NCBI GenBank assembly: GCA_963169105.1
Contig: OY720641.1
Location: forward strand, 78,195,496-78,259,495
Source of the DNA: Ceriagrion tenellum
Taxonomy: Eukaryota > Arthropoda > Insecta > Odonata > Coenagrionidae
DNA: 64,000 nucleotides
Direction: 5' to 3'
A program made the position numbers and the translations under genes. The stretch's first letter is position 1; each line of letters starts with the position of its first letter. Shown piece after piece: positions 9,645 to 21,310 of this stretch. The notes below the pieces were generated by a model. That model saw nothing but the letters and a program-made list of their open reading frames with translations, was not told where the DNA came from and ran no database searches.

Positions 9645-11190
9645 ACGATACCTCGTTTAGACTGTGCTTCTTGGGGGTTACCGAAGGTTCTGTTGCTGTT
9701 TCTATGTGCTGTTGATTTCTCTACATAGCTCGTGTCCACGTGCTCTTATACATGTCTAACCACGGTCAGTCAAGGGTTGATTCAGGGCGTGGCAATCCAG
9801 CTGTTCTTTCCAAGACCAATCGTGTGTGGGGCCAATCACTCCAAGCATGATGATCAATCACGCAGCTTCACGCCAAGAGTGATGAATGCAACCGGTGGGA
9901 ATTCGCGTAGTGAAAACACGCTGTAAGTGACCGTATGGGGGCCGCTGCATTCTTGGAAGGGCTGGTATCTGCCCATTGCATTTTAGCCGGCTAATGTGAC
10001 ACTTAGCCGTGGTTTATCTGACTGTCTAGTATATACGACCGTGGTCTAGACCTCTTGCTCTCTTGAGGCGTTCATAAGTCTTTACTTCACGAACGAGAAT
10101 GTCTTCCATCTAATATAGAATTCAGGATGTGAACTCATTTGAATTTAAGACGGTTCGCGGCCCAGCTGTGAAGGTTTTGACCTGACCGTGAGTAGTGAAT
10201 TCCTGGTGCGCCCAGAAGTACAAGCCCGTCACACCCAGCATGCAAACATAACTGACCGTGCATGAGCACCTTATAGCTGGTAATGTAATCATAATTCCAA
10301 TTGAAATTGTTTGTCAAGAGTGCGACCTTCAAGTTCTAAGAGCCGTAGAAATCTTAGGTTCTTATTTCCTGTAAATTGACCATGGAAAGGGATAAGTAGG
10401 ATTGGTCAAGCATTGAGGAGAAAATTGATTGATTTTTACGAAGTAATGGGGCTGAGAGTAAAAAAAAGCTAGAATAGATGGTTTAATTTGCATGGCAACC
10501 GATATTGGACACATTTTTGCGACGCAGCAGTCTATTGAAAACAAAAAGGGCAGGAGAAATTAATTAGAAATGTAACATGAGACCAAGGATGAGATATATC
10601 GAAGGAAATATTGAAGGGCGTACAAGTGAAGAGCTCAAGTGAAGTTCAAGTGAAGCCGAACGTCTTACGGCAGTAAACTTATGTTACGATCATTAGGACT
10701 ATATTACAGGTCCCTATTACCCATTAAAATCTTATAAATGCCTTGATGGCATATGGCAATCGTATAAATGTCAGCTACACGGGGATTACCATGCAATAAA
10801 TGTCTGATTAACGAGGAAGCAGCGATATGAAATCAGGTCTACACCTCAAAATCAATTTAATTGCTGCCCTGTGATTCGACAAATGCTTTCTGCATGCCGC
10901 GAAAGGGAATGGACGGACTTTTGCGGTCAACGTTTCAATTAGCCTAAAATGCCTGATTTGCCTGATTTGCATTCACTGGTGATTGAATTCTTATTATAAC
11001 TTTCATTAGTGCAGTGGCTTCAAAATAGAGTTTACAGCCATAAGGCATTATTATTCTAACTTAAGAAGTCATCCTTAGCAAAAAGAGTTAATACTACGTG
11101 AACAATATATTAGAACATGAAAATCAAAGTGAATGCTATCCCGGTCAAAAATGAAAAATACTTAATGTTGTACTGTCCACTTTTTAATCC
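9645..11190. other. No recognisable feature
   Basis: AT-rich with short open frames. A short run of AAGTGAAG-type repeats lies at about 10623-10656. Confidence 0.45.
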
Positions 11191-11198
11191 TCAAACTT

Positions 11199-11243
11199 TA
11201 ATACAAGTGTTTCGGCACTTTATTTGGCCATCTTCAGGTACAG
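11199..11243 (-). ncRNA. Hammerhead-like motif (HHR-4), variant core
   Basis: Minus strand: GTAC, CTGAAGA, one T, helix II GGC/GCC with a long loop, GAAAC, then ACTTGTAT. The core has CTGAAGA instead of CTGATGA. Position 7 of the hammerhead core (the U of CUGAUGA) is the tolerant one. GUAC and GUAU can form helix I with one wobble pair. It differs in sequence from HHR-1, -2 and -6, so it is another family. Confidence 0.4.
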
Positions 11244-11605
11244 TGTCCAGCAACATGTCGCCCGAAGCTGTTGGCTATCCTGGTTCTTTAGCCAAAAAAA
11301 TGTCTACTAGCACCGCATAGATAGGCCTTACCACTTGGGACACAAGTTTACTTATTATTATCATCTCATTCCTTTTGCTGTATTTCTAGTCTATAATGAA
11401 TTTCAAGTTCCCAGGGGCTAACATTTTAATGCAAGTGTGTATTGATATTAACTTTGTATACTCAACAAGATGGATCAGATAGACTCTCACTTGCATCATC
11501 TCCTCAAGTCCATTAAAAGAAGAGATTCACACATTTCTACAGTAAAGTCACAATTTTCCGAAGGAAAGTTGACTGAGGTCTCCTTGTATAATCAAATACT
11601 TACTA

Positions 11606-11744
11606 CTTTGCGAATTTCCACAGAGAAAAATATCGTCCGCCTTGACCGGGATTCGAACCCGGATCCCTCGATTTCCGGCCGAGTGCTTTAGCCAGTTGAG
11701 CTACAGAGTCGTCCTGTTCCCCTGGGGATTTTTGTTCAATAATG
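11606..11744 (-). repeat. tRNA-derived SINE, family B, with 14-bp target-site duplication
   Basis: Minus strand: TGTAGCTCAACTGGCTAAAG (A box region), GGATCCGGGTTCGAATCCCG (B box), then GGCGGACGATATTTTTCTC and a short tail. The exact direct repeat TCAAATACTTACTA lies at 11592-11605 and 11745-11758 and marks a young insertion. No intact tRNA acceptor stem is present, so it is a SINE rather than a tRNA gene. Related copies: 15101-15215, 35440-35530 and the pair at 37436-37612. Confidence 0.85.
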
Positions 11745-12059
11745 TCAAATACTTACTAATTTGAGAAGGCTCATAAGCCAGAATAAATTGCGGAAGTATT
11801 GAAAAATATTTTTACCCTTAGCCTTGCTTATTATTCCTCTCCACTGAGATGAAATATTTCTGCGAATCGCCTTTTACTTTGAGAGCTGACGAATTGCCGA
11901 ACTCTTCCGTTCATTTGCATGAACCACACTCGCTTTGTAGAACCACAACGTAAAGATTAGTTATAAGAAATTGCCTCTGGGGTTACTCGTTGGAACTCCT
12001 TCATGATGAATGAAAAACAAGTAGGTACTTTGTTATAATTTCACATCTTATTTAAAGCA

Positions 12060-12095
12060 ACACGACATATGTTTCGGCATATCCTAACAAAAAAA
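12060..12095 (-). ncRNA. Half hammerhead-like motif in left palindrome arm (HHR-5a)
   Basis: Minus strand: ATATGCC, GAAAC, ATAT, GTC, GTG. The 3' half of the core and a GUC triplet with a short CAU/AUG helix III are present; the CTGATGA half is not recognisable (GTTAGGA stands there). Confidence 0.35.
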
Positions 12096-12117
12096 TTATT
12101 AAAATACCAAGATAAAC

Positions 12118-12545
12118 AGTACGCTTCGTTAAAAACTGCTATAAGCGAGCATATAGTGTCTCACAACTTTTAGTGGGATGAAGGTGGGAGCCCTTAGAGA
12201 CTCGGAGGCTACTTGCTAGGCTTATGTTGCTTGAGAAATTCAGAACTGATGTGTTTCAGAGCGACAAAGAGAATATTATCATGACGTCATACTACATCTC
12301 TTGGTCTGAGAGAAGCGATAAAATGATAGATTCATTTCCGGACAGATAGGTACAAAAACTAGTTCTTTCCGCGCACATCAAGTGATCACAATAAAAACTG
12401 AACTCCACTCAATGCACTCCCATAATACACGTCACCATTTCACCTCCCAAAACCTTACATATTTACACGGATGGTGACCAAACACCTCCTGTCACACGCC
12501 CATGCGGCGGCTCGCAGGGTATTATGTAGATGTAGACGTAGATAT
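12118..12545 (+). mobile_element. CR1-type LINE 3' end (family f2)
   Basis: Plus strand encodes WEPLETRRLLARLMLLEKF, RTDVFQSDKENI and further C-terminal residues of a CR1/L2-group reverse transcriptase. A 3' untranslated region ends GTCACACGCCCATGCGG, CTCGCAGGGTATTATG and TAGATGTAGACGTAGAT. Sister fragments with the same protein and 3' region: 44745-45140 (+) and, for the 3' end alone, 57534-57665 (-). Confidence 0.75.
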
Positions 12546-12584
12546 CATGCCATCATCATCACCATGATATGCCGAATGCCATCA

Positions 12585-12635
12585 GACGATGGTGATGGCA
12601 TAATATGCCGAAACTTGGCCGTGTTGCTTTAAATA
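12585..12635 (+). ncRNA. Hammerhead-like motif in right palindrome arm (HHR-5b)
   Basis: GGTGA, one T, a perfect five-base-pair hairpin GGCAT/ATGCC with a 3-base loop, then GAAAC. The first block has lost CT and carries a substitution, so it is likely inactive. Flanking ATCATCATC-type repeats probably arose from the GATGATG core. Confidence 0.4.
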
Positions 12636-12699
12636 AAGTGTGGAATCATAACCAAGTACTTACTTTTCATTCATCATAAAGGTTAGTTCCTCAGATAGT

Positions 12700-13440
12700 A
12701 CGAATGTACGGCCATTCGGTACTGGGATGATATAGGCTACTGTAATTCGAATGCCAGCAGCATTCACCCTAATCAGTAGATATCGTATTGGAAATCACAG
12801 GAAGAGAATCCGAAGATATACTCCCCCGATATTATCTGGAACGTGGATGCCTTGATCGGAATTTGCATTCCTCACGCAACTCCCATTTTCCCATGCTTAT
12901 ATTTAGTCGGACGGCAATTAAGTCGTTTTGCTAACACATCAGTCTTAAGTAATTGGTAATCCCAGTCCTGCTAAGGAAGTGAGATAAGGGAAAACCTTCC
13001 TCTCACGTCTATTCGCAAGGACCTGAGACCCTTTTGACTGACGAGGATGCATTATTCATCCATTCCCTTCCTACCTCCACCACTCATCCGCCCTCTTTAC
13101 GCTAGTCGAGGTTGGATATGACCTCAAGATGAAAAGGCTGTGTCATGGTTGAGAGCGTCACCAGACTCTTGATCATCAGTGATGAGAAACGCCTTTTTTT
13201 GATTTTCTTTAACTCGTTTTTTCCATGGATCCATGGTTACCACTTCATTTTTCCCTACATATACTCAAATTTATGAATCGAAGTAGAATAGTGGTCAAGC
13301 ATCCGACTCGTGGGTCTCTCAGAGTCGTCGCATCAAGTCCGCAACCTGAAGAATTTTTTTAGTTAACAGTACTGGTTTTTGTCATCCTAGTTAATAAAAT
13401 GTGTATAAAGCAACTTTTTGTTTTTTAAACATTTTATTAA
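12700..13440. other. No confident feature
   Basis: Mixed sequence without recognisable protein. 13275-13340 has weak tRNA-like character (GTGGTCAAGCATCCGACTC) but no clear B box. Confidence 0.4.
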
Positions 13441-13449
13441 CTACGACTA

Positions 13450-14025
13450 AAAAGTAAAAAAATGAAAGAAGACTTTTAAGCATGCTTTTCTAAAAAACCT
13501 TTTTAAAAATCTAAAAAAAGAAATATCTTACCATCGTACTAAAAAAGAATAAAAATAACATTTACTCAAGTGAATAAAAAAATTTAGCATAGCTCTGGAT
13601 ATAATTAATTTCAATTCGAGGAAATTAGCCACACAATGATAAGACCACAAAGAAAAGCATGGGGCGCGCGCTCATTTATATTTTACAACTTAAGTTCATT
13701 TAAAGATATTCTAGAAATTGTATATTGAAGCCCTCTATTCCAATGAATACCACAATCTTCATATTTAATGAATTTATGTTGATATGGAATATGAAAGAGC
13801 GCCCCATGCTTTTCGTTATGTTTTTATCATTGTGTTGCTAATTTCCTCGAATTGAATTCAATTATTTCCAGTACTAGGCTAAATTTTCATTCACTTGAGA
13901 AAATATTTTTCTTCTTCAGTACGATGTTAATATATTTATTTTTTTAGATTTTTCAATAATTAATTCAGAAAAGCATGCTTAAAAATTCTTTTTTCATTTA
14001 AAAAAAAATTTATTTCTCCTATTTA
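13450..14025. mobile_element. Long foldback element (inverted repeats of about 200 bp)
   Basis: Left arm about 13450-13672 and right arm about 13794-14025 are imperfect inverted copies. Landmarks in order on the left: TTTTAAGCATGCTTTTCT, ACCATCGTACT, CTCAAGTGAAT, ATTCGAGGAAATTAGC, ACACAATGATAA and AAAAGCATGGGGCGC; the right arm gives all of these on the other strand. The spacer is about 120 bp. No coding capacity. Arms differ by scattered substitutions and small indels, so it is not recent. Transposon class is not clear. Confidence 0.7.
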
Positions 14026-14029
14026 AGTT

Positions 14030-15095
14030 TTGCGTGTCTGTTTAATGGCATTGGGATACGTTCGCACGGCCCAAAAAGAGATACGATTAGGGACTCAGTT
14101 TTCAACTCAGTTATGAGGCGAGCTTCAGGGCTTTTGATCTGCACTGTGACATTAGAGACTTGAAACTTAACCCGATTGTGTGTTAAGACATTGGTTCTCT
14201 AATCATCCTAGGGTTGAACATAAAATAAAGTGTGAATTAACCTTTCCCTCTTGTCACTCATGTGTTACTCAAGGTCCGCATTGGCCGTTTCCTTCCGTAA
14301 AAACAATTACCTCTGATCTCCTTGGCTCCTACACTTGCTTGTACCCATTCGAAGTCAGTCACTTATGTACTTCACTTCAAACGGTCTACCAAATAAATTT
14401 CAGTAGAATCCCATGGGATTTTTTACTAACGTAATGATCGCATTTTTACCATGCCGATTATTCTTTAAGATATTTTGTTACCTCAACAAATCCGGAAAGA
14501 TACATTTGCTTTTTCTACAAAGATTATTAGTCAGTGGTTCAAATATGAGGCTGAAGAAGGTAATATTATTATATCCCGCAATTGATAACTTGAAGCAAAA
14601 TATAAGCATCATAACCACAGAGAGACATTTGCGAACAAATTGTGAGGAGAAGTAATCTGCCTGTTTAGTAGGCTTAGATGAAGATAACTTCGTAAATCTT
14701 TCAAAACCACCGTCGCTTTCCATTTCACGTGATTGAGTTTATCAGCCAGAGAGCCAAATTAATCCCTTTGTTCATCTTGATCAGCAATCTTCTCTCTGAC
14801 ACGGCCTCCAGCACCTCTCTGCACCTATGTTATCCACCTGCTCTGCCTCCTCCTTATCTCCCTCGGCAGTATTCTCTTCTCGCCCCTCCTGCCGAGCACT
14901 CCCTCGTTTGTCTTCGTTTCCATCGATCAATTTTGCTACACTATCCTCTTTAGCCATGCCTCAAGCTTCTCAGAATTACTCTCTTTTTCCTTCATCAGCG
15001 TTTAGGCTTTTATACCATTCAACACTACGTTTCATATTTTAAGCTCTCCGGGACTAGCCACTGAGTTCCACTTTTACGGAGTCACCCACAATGCA
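14030..15095. other. No recognisable feature
   Basis: Short open frames only; a pyrimidine-rich stretch lies at about 14790-14930. Confidence 0.45.
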
Positions 15096-15100
15096 CAATT

Positions 15101-15215
15101 GTGCGAAATTCCACAGAGAAAATATCATCCGCCTTGATCGGGATTCGAACCCGGATCCCTCGATTTCCGGCCGTGTGCTTTAGCCAGTTGAGCTACCAAT
15201 TAAGTCCAACGGGAT
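15101..15215 (-). repeat. tRNA-derived SINE, family B
   Basis: Minus strand TGGTAGCTCAACTGGCTAAA, GGATCCGGGTTCGAATCCCG and GGCGGATGATATTTTCTC match the copy at 11606-11744 closely. No clear target-site duplication was found. Confidence 0.8.
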
Positions 15216-15219
15216 GATA

Positions 15220-18030
15220 AAACAAACAAGGGAAAAATATTCCAAACCTACGTATTGAATCGAGATCAAGAAAGGCATTAGAAATTGAATGATGAGGTGT
15301 GGATAAAGCTAATGGTATTAACTGAAGCCAACTGCGATAATTTCACTAAGTTTTTCACGTGGTTGCATTTCCCTCTCATTGCTTATACATGTACGAATAT
15401 GCATCGTATGCTTCAAATTAAGATAAAACTTCATATACGTGGAGAATATTTTTACCGAGTTTGTCATCATTGATTACCGAACACGATAAGCTAATTGAAC
15501 TCGAATTTAGTACCTTATTTGAAAGGGCATTACTATACTACTGTCTATAGATACATGTATATCTTTGAATTATTTACTGGCATTCTTTCTTTCATACCGT
15601 AATAAATGCCTATCTCCCTTTCTCTGCACTTATCAGATCACCCAACGTTATTCCTTCAGCCCCAGCCATCGGTAATTAATTACCTTTAAAGCCTGATTCC
15701 TGCCCATTGTTTTGATTTGATTATATTTACATTGGTAAGGCATTTTTAATTAACTCCTATTGTAACATACGTGCTATCACTCCTCGAAATCTTTTGTGAA
15801 GAGAAACTGATGTACAACAAATTGGATTAGATTACTAAAGCTCTCTGACGTAAATTTCTGTCATTACCTACCAGTAGAGTTTTGTTATGCATCGAGCTCA
15901 CAAAAAAATAATCAGTCTCTATTTAAAATTCAATATTTTTTGCCTCATAATTTATTTTGGTACTTTCACTGCGGGCTAATAATAAAGACATTATTCAAAT
16001 TACGTCAAATATAAACTTCATTCTCTCGCAAAATCTGTCATTGCAAACAAACTGCAAAGGGAATGTATGTGAGACCATTGCGAACATAATATCTGAGATT
16101 AATATTCACATAACCTTGATTTATTTTCTTATTTCGTGTGTCCAACCGTCCCTTTTACTCCAGCAGGATGTGTTTGAACATTTTAAGCATGTTTACATTA
16201 ATCCCTGGGGATGGCATATAAAATTTATGCAAGCAAACGATACTCGAAAAAGGGCTCTACATTCTCTCACTCACCATTATTAGTCCCATAGTTTCTTTCT
16301 CCACTGCCTTTCAAGATGAACTATCTTAAATTCTACCCGAGGCGAAATGTTTGACACAGACCTTTCTCCTTTCCCTTTTTCGCCACCTACCACATCCCCT
16401 AACCTATCCTTTCCACTTCGTCCCCTCATCTCTCCACCCCTCTGGCGATAAAACTCGACTGGAATGTACAGCGTTTGCATATAAATGCGTTGCTTGGTAC
16501 CGGGAAGAGCTTTGCTGTTATTTTTTAACAACGGAAACTGCGTCTATGTCAAGCCAGCTAGTTACGGTTAGAGTGTTTACCTAAAGAAGGGCTACATACT
16601 TTATGGCCGCATATGATTGCAAAGGTTCCAACACTGCGAACGGCTTCCCGGGGAAAACTTGATGATATCAGGTGAGGTGCTTCATAATAACTCGCATCTG
16701 GGGCTTCATAGACCGGAGTGATATTTGCCAATGAGAATGCATACGCCTTTAAAAAGAAAACTACCGATGAATGTTCTTTCTGAGAGCAATATTATTTCAA
16801 TTTATTAAGAAATGCTTTAATTGAATGATCATGTTACCTGAAATCATCAGAAAATTTAGTCTAGAAAAAAAATCGCTTTCTTGTCCATTCATATCGCATA
16901 TGTTATACTTTTTTTCCGAGTCAAGATTTAACAAAAAGCTCATTTGCGGCGAAAGAATACCATGTACTTTCACTTATTTCCATAACTTCCAACGATCCTG
17001 TATGAAATATCAAAATTACTAATAAGCCAGGAGATAAAATTGACATTTCTCGCACTGTTCATCCACGACATAAGTATGACATAAGATATTTAAGTATGAG
17101 TTGAGAATCTAACGTATTAGATTGAAGATCCAGTTTCATAATGTATGGCCAGCGCTTACAATTAGATTACGTATCCTTTTCGTTTATTTGCCTAGCGTAA
17201 TGTTTACTGCTAATCAGTATTAAATTTAATTTTCAAAACGAGGAAAGAAAATTTACTAGCGATTCAAGAATAGGGCCTTTGTAATCAAAACTGAAGGAGT
17301 AATTAAGTCTTAGAGCAGCATTTTACGGCATCAAAATACAAATTTTCATCGCAAGTAATGCTAGATAATCCTGCATTGTACATGCATGAGGTAGGATAGT
17401 GGGAGAAGAATTAATAGACAGATATGGATGGAGGGTCGAGAGAGGAAATTAGGAGGCGCAGCATCCGGATAAGGGATCCTATTTGGAACGATAGAATATT
17501 AAGTAAGAGCCGTCCTAGCGAAGGAGTTGGTTGAGTGTAAATTGATTTGAATGTGAAGTAAGCCATAAGGAGGAGGTGGAGGTTTGAGCATGTGAGGTGT
17601 TGTGAACAGATTTACGCAATAGTTTGAGTTAAGAAGTATAGATTGCGTAAAATATGCATAATTACCCTCCAATGGGTATGCAATTTTCCAATCAATATAA
17701 ACTAAGCTTCTGCAGTTTCTAGCTATTTTTAAGAGACAACTGCGTTATCATCAATCATTAAAATGCCAACTGGGAAAGTGATATGCTTTGAGTTAGGTAT
17801 TTTGCACTTGGTCGATCAGTTACATCCAATTTAGCTGGGCTTCATTTGTGTGTGTCAGCTCAATATCTAATATATGAAAGTAAATATTTGTTTGTTCGTA
17901 TTCTATGTGTTCCGATACCAGTCATCAGATTACGATGACACTTTGGTGAGTTGTTGTGCGCGCTCCCGCGAATGTTTCTGAATCATTAAATCAATTGTAC
18001 AAAAGGTGGAGCGCGAGCCGTTTCAACAAA
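15220..18030. other. No confident feature
   Basis: AT-rich with short open frames. Around 17560-17610 there is a faint RTE-like peptide (RRRWRFEHVRCCE) too short to claim. Confidence 0.4.
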
Positions 18031-18033
18031 TGA

Positions 18034-18157
18034 GTGTTGGCAAGCGAGATTCTCAAACAAGTTAGGAACGACGAGCAAGAAACGAAGGAGATCGTTCACG
18101 AGTTGCTCAACCGCGTGCATCAGAATCACATCAGTGAGACAAAATTTGTGTTAAAAG
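18034..18157 (+). other. Possible exon, unrecognised
   Basis: An open frame from just after a TGA at 18031 gives VLASEILKQVRNDEQETK then EIVHELLNRVHQNHISETK and ends at a good donor, AAAAG followed by GTACGT (GT at 18158-18159). The peptide is hydrophilic, helix-prone and free of low-complexity bias. Against it: another frame is also open over most of the stretch, no polypyrimidine acceptor is evident upstream, and I recognise no family. It may be a cellular exon or part of a spliced transposon gene. Confidence 0.2.
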
Positions 18158-18164
18158 GTACGTA

Positions 18165-19235
18165 ATTTATTTGTACGTAAAATAAGATTAAGTATGTTCA
18201 GTGGTCTCTTTTTTTGCTTTGTACGATTTTTGTACTCGCTTCCCCTTTCCCTAAATTGGATTTTTTGCTTGAAAATCTTAATTTTTTGCGCTACTTCAAC
18301 ATTAGAATATTTTATTTCCTTGGAAACCGCAGCATAGGCATGGAATGGAAATTCATGCCATAATTTGTACGTTACGAATTACGTTTACGAAATTTGTACG
18401 TTCCTGTATTGCAAGCGGAATTAATATGTCTGGGCCTCAAATTTGTTTGTGTCTGATTTGTATATGTGTGCCTACTTAAAAAGAAGAAGAGGCATTGCAA
18501 AGCATAAGGGGCACAGCTAATAGTGTAATAAAAAATGTATTTGCTCGACCGTGAAGGATATAAGTCTAAGGCAAGTTATATCAGGATTTTATATATAGCG
18601 CCCGGGAATAATTTTGATAGCTGGTATCGGCATATAACGTATCTTTCAACTTCTGTGAGATTTAAATAAATAATTATTTTTGCATCACCCGAGTTTAGTT
18701 CTTAACAATAGCATTTTTATCCTGTATGATATCTGAGAGCGGATGATTGCATCAGGCCACATAACGGATTATAGAGAGTACAGTGTTGATTTCATCATCT
18801 GTAAAAGTGGCACAAAAAGCTCAGTTATCCGCTTGTTTATGAATTTACCACACATTTTATTGAATTATTTAACCTCATGATCATTAAATTGAGCAAATAA
18901 TGACAATTTGTTCAAGATGAAATATTTTGGCTATGTCTGGCGGCACTTCGTAGAGTGTTTTACAATGGTGTTCATGATGAAGTGAAATATTTCGTAATTT
19001 TAGGCAGTTTTTATTCATACAACGCATTTTACCATTTTAATGTGTTTTCAGCTATAAAGGTTAGTTTAATAAATTTTTGTTTTGATAGTAACGTTGGCAG
19101 AAGGATGTGGAGAAAATGCTTACATTTGAGAGGGAAGGCAGGAGAACATAGATAAAGGTTTCTGGGGCGGGAAAGCTTATTATTTAACAAAGAGATTTAA
19201 TTAGAAAGGAGAAGAGAGAATTATGGAAAAAGTAG
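18165..19235. other. No recognisable feature
   Basis: AT-rich with short open frames and no repeat that I can match elsewhere in the window. Confidence 0.45.
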
Positions 19236-19239
19236 CCCA

Positions 19240-19509
19240 TTACAAAGGCTGTTAGGTATCTAATTCAATTTGTTCTATATCAAACATCTTTAAACCTTCC
19301 GGTAGGATTATTTATCCAAAGATGATTGTTTCTAGCAGATGTTTGGCCAAAGGAGAGGTGTACACCAAATTAATAGAAGGTATTCTGGTGTGTTCTTTAA
19401 TGGATGTTATGAAATCTACACCAGTTTGGCCCAGATACATTATATTACAACTTTTGCATTCAATCTTCAATTGAATCATGTATGAATCTATCCTGTCTGT
19501 GTAAAGCAT
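19240..19509 (-). mobile_element. Penelope-like element, GIY-YIG endonuclease remnant
   Basis: The minus strand encodes KIECKSCNIMYLGQTGVDF, then IKEHTR and LAKHLLET, followed after a one-base frame shift by NHLW. This is the C-terminal GIY-YIG endonuclease of Penelope-like elements: the CxxC pair, the Y(I/L)GQTG block, the EH motif and the AKHLL...NH block appear in the normal order. The GIY half itself is degraded (KIE in place of GIYxI) and the conserved Arg of TGRxF has become V. The reverse transcriptase is not found nearby. Such elements use terminal repeats that carry hammerhead ribozymes, like those seen elsewhere in this window. Confidence 0.7.
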
Positions 19510-19514
19510 TTCCC

Positions 19515-21125
19515 GAAAAGTCTGAAATATTACACGAAGTATTATAATTAATTATGAATGCTAATATTATTCAAGATGGTCGACTTTTTCGAGTTTATGC
19601 TGAAGTAATCGAAAAATTGGTAAATATTAGTCAGGAATTTAATTTTTCATGTTCTCTTTATCTGACACGTAACTGTTAAAAAAGGCGAAATCTGTCATCT
19701 AGTGCGTCCAAAATAACCTTGACTTCACAGACGTAAATGAGCGATCATTAGTTACGGCTCTCCCCTTAATTTACTCAATGAAGTTGATTTATTTTTGACT
19801 CGCAGCATTTTATGTTGCGCTTTGTTATGCTTTCACGTTGTTTAATGAATCTGGTGTAATTAGTGGTCAATAACTAAGCAAAATTTTAGTTCCAGTGTGC
19901 TTTGATTCTCCAATTTCGCGTCAAATTTTCTAAGAGGGTACTTTAAACCGGTGCACTATCTAGGCCTCCTGCACTATTTCATGTCAAACTTTTGCAGAAA
20001 AGAGATAGAAGTTATCCCGTCATATCTGGCCCGCTCAATCTCATAATTGTCCATTGTGAGCGAGGTTCAACTTCTGCTCCAAGTTTCCGTTTGACGGTGA
20101 AGAATTCCGTCGTATGGTTTGAATGAGAGAGTGATGACTCCTTTAATGATTCTTGAGGGCTTGTTCTCCTCCACTCCGATAGGCAAGTGTGCAATCCTTT
20201 CTGGGTGCGGAAACTTTTGGAGGAAAGTTTGACTTAATCATGAAGGATTGCTACTCCTCGTAGTAAATTTCAAGGGGCAGAAGCTGTCATGGCAATATCA
20301 GGTAGGGTCGACTTTCTTTCCCGTACCTATTATTCATATATTTAATTAGAGGAAACTTCTCGCCGGAAGCAAACTCACTTTTGCAACCATGGGGAGGCAA
20401 AGGTGGTTCTCACCGGAGGAACAGACAGAATGTCAAGTAGAAGTCAGTTCCGTAATTGATTGGAGTTGATGTTTGTTCCTGCAAGCCCCGTGAATTCAAT
20501 CCATTCTGTTTGCATTTTAAATGAGGCTTGTCCACTATTATTTCTTGTGACAAATCGGCAGTATTCATGAAAGTGTTCTAAAGAAGAAAATTGTGGTAAT
20601 CTAGCATCAAATTTACGGAAATGTGTACAGAGTACCTTTACTTAGCGGTCCATGAGCTGGCTGTGGCTGTTTAAGGAGGTGGCCGCTGAGGGCAGGGAAA
20701 ATTTATATTGCTTATATGTAAAGGAAATTCATTCCGTTCCCGAAAAAAATCGGCCATTTGGAGAGAAGATCACTTAAGGGAGGCGGCCGCGAAGGCAGGA
20801 TTCAGCATTTGTTATAGCGCATGAGTGAAGTCACTCTCCTCAGGAAATTACTATTTGTTCTACCTGCTCATAGAACTGTTGTGCTCATTCACTTCATTAG
20901 GTGCTCATTCTTCGCTAATTATGTTCCATTCCGGTCAGTTAGGATCCATTAAAATTTTATCTGCTAAATATATCATTCTCGTCAGATTTACTAGCGGTTA
21001 ATCGGGCTGAAATATTATTGTGTCCTTTGTCTCAACAAAAACTTTTTTCTATTACCTCTTAGATTTATGTTGCAAAAGCTAGAAGCTCTGACTCAGCTTA
21101 GGCTCTCACAAATGCAAAAAATAGT
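19515..21125. other. No recognisable feature
   Basis: Short open frames only. Two short related stretches (near 20672-20697 and 20775-20799) share AAGG(A/G)AGGYGGCCGC and may be a small old duplication. Confidence 0.4.
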
Positions 21126-21130
21126 TGGTA

Positions 21131-21310
21131 CAAATGAGGGTTCATTTACTAGTAATTCATTTGGCAATTACACCAGTGATGGTAGGTTTTTGGACAATCC
21201 TTATCCTACCATCTCAATTTAACAATGAGGGTACATTTACTGTATTAATTTGGTAATCCTAACCGCAGATTGGCAGTTTTTTTTATAATCTTCATCATGA
21301 CTTCTCAATA
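21131..21310. repeat. Two diverged tandem units of about 92 bp
   Basis: Unit 1 starts CAAATGAGGGTTCATTTACT and unit 2, from about 21222, starts CAATGAGGGTACATTTACT. Both continue with a TAATT(C)ATTTGG block, a GGCAGTTTTT/GGTAGGTTTTT block and an ATCTTCAT/ATCCTTAT block, then CTCAAT. Diverged, so old. Confidence 0.5.

Larger units (their letters stand above)
11992..12690. mobile_element. Hammerhead-bearing palindromic element with a CR1 tail in its loop
   Basis: Left arm (about 11992-12090) and right arm (about 12603-12690) are inverted copies: the right arm reads ATATGCCGAAAC, GTGTTGCTTTAAATAA, TTTTCATTCATCAT and the left arm gives the same series on the minus strand. Each arm carries a GAAAC block of a hammerhead-like core. 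The 430 bp between them is the 3' end of a CR1-type LINE, so the palindrome pre-dates that insertion or captured it. No protein is encoded. Confidence 0.6.

Noticed and set aside
11629..11705. Apparent tRNA gene (minus strand)
   Set aside because: A and B boxes are present, but the block is part of a repeated SINE with a body, tail and target duplication, and no intact acceptor stem was found.
17400..17640. Possible RTE C-terminus (RRRWRFEHVRCCE)
   Set aside because: Only a dozen residues resemble the GHV/FGHV block and the neighbouring motifs are absent.
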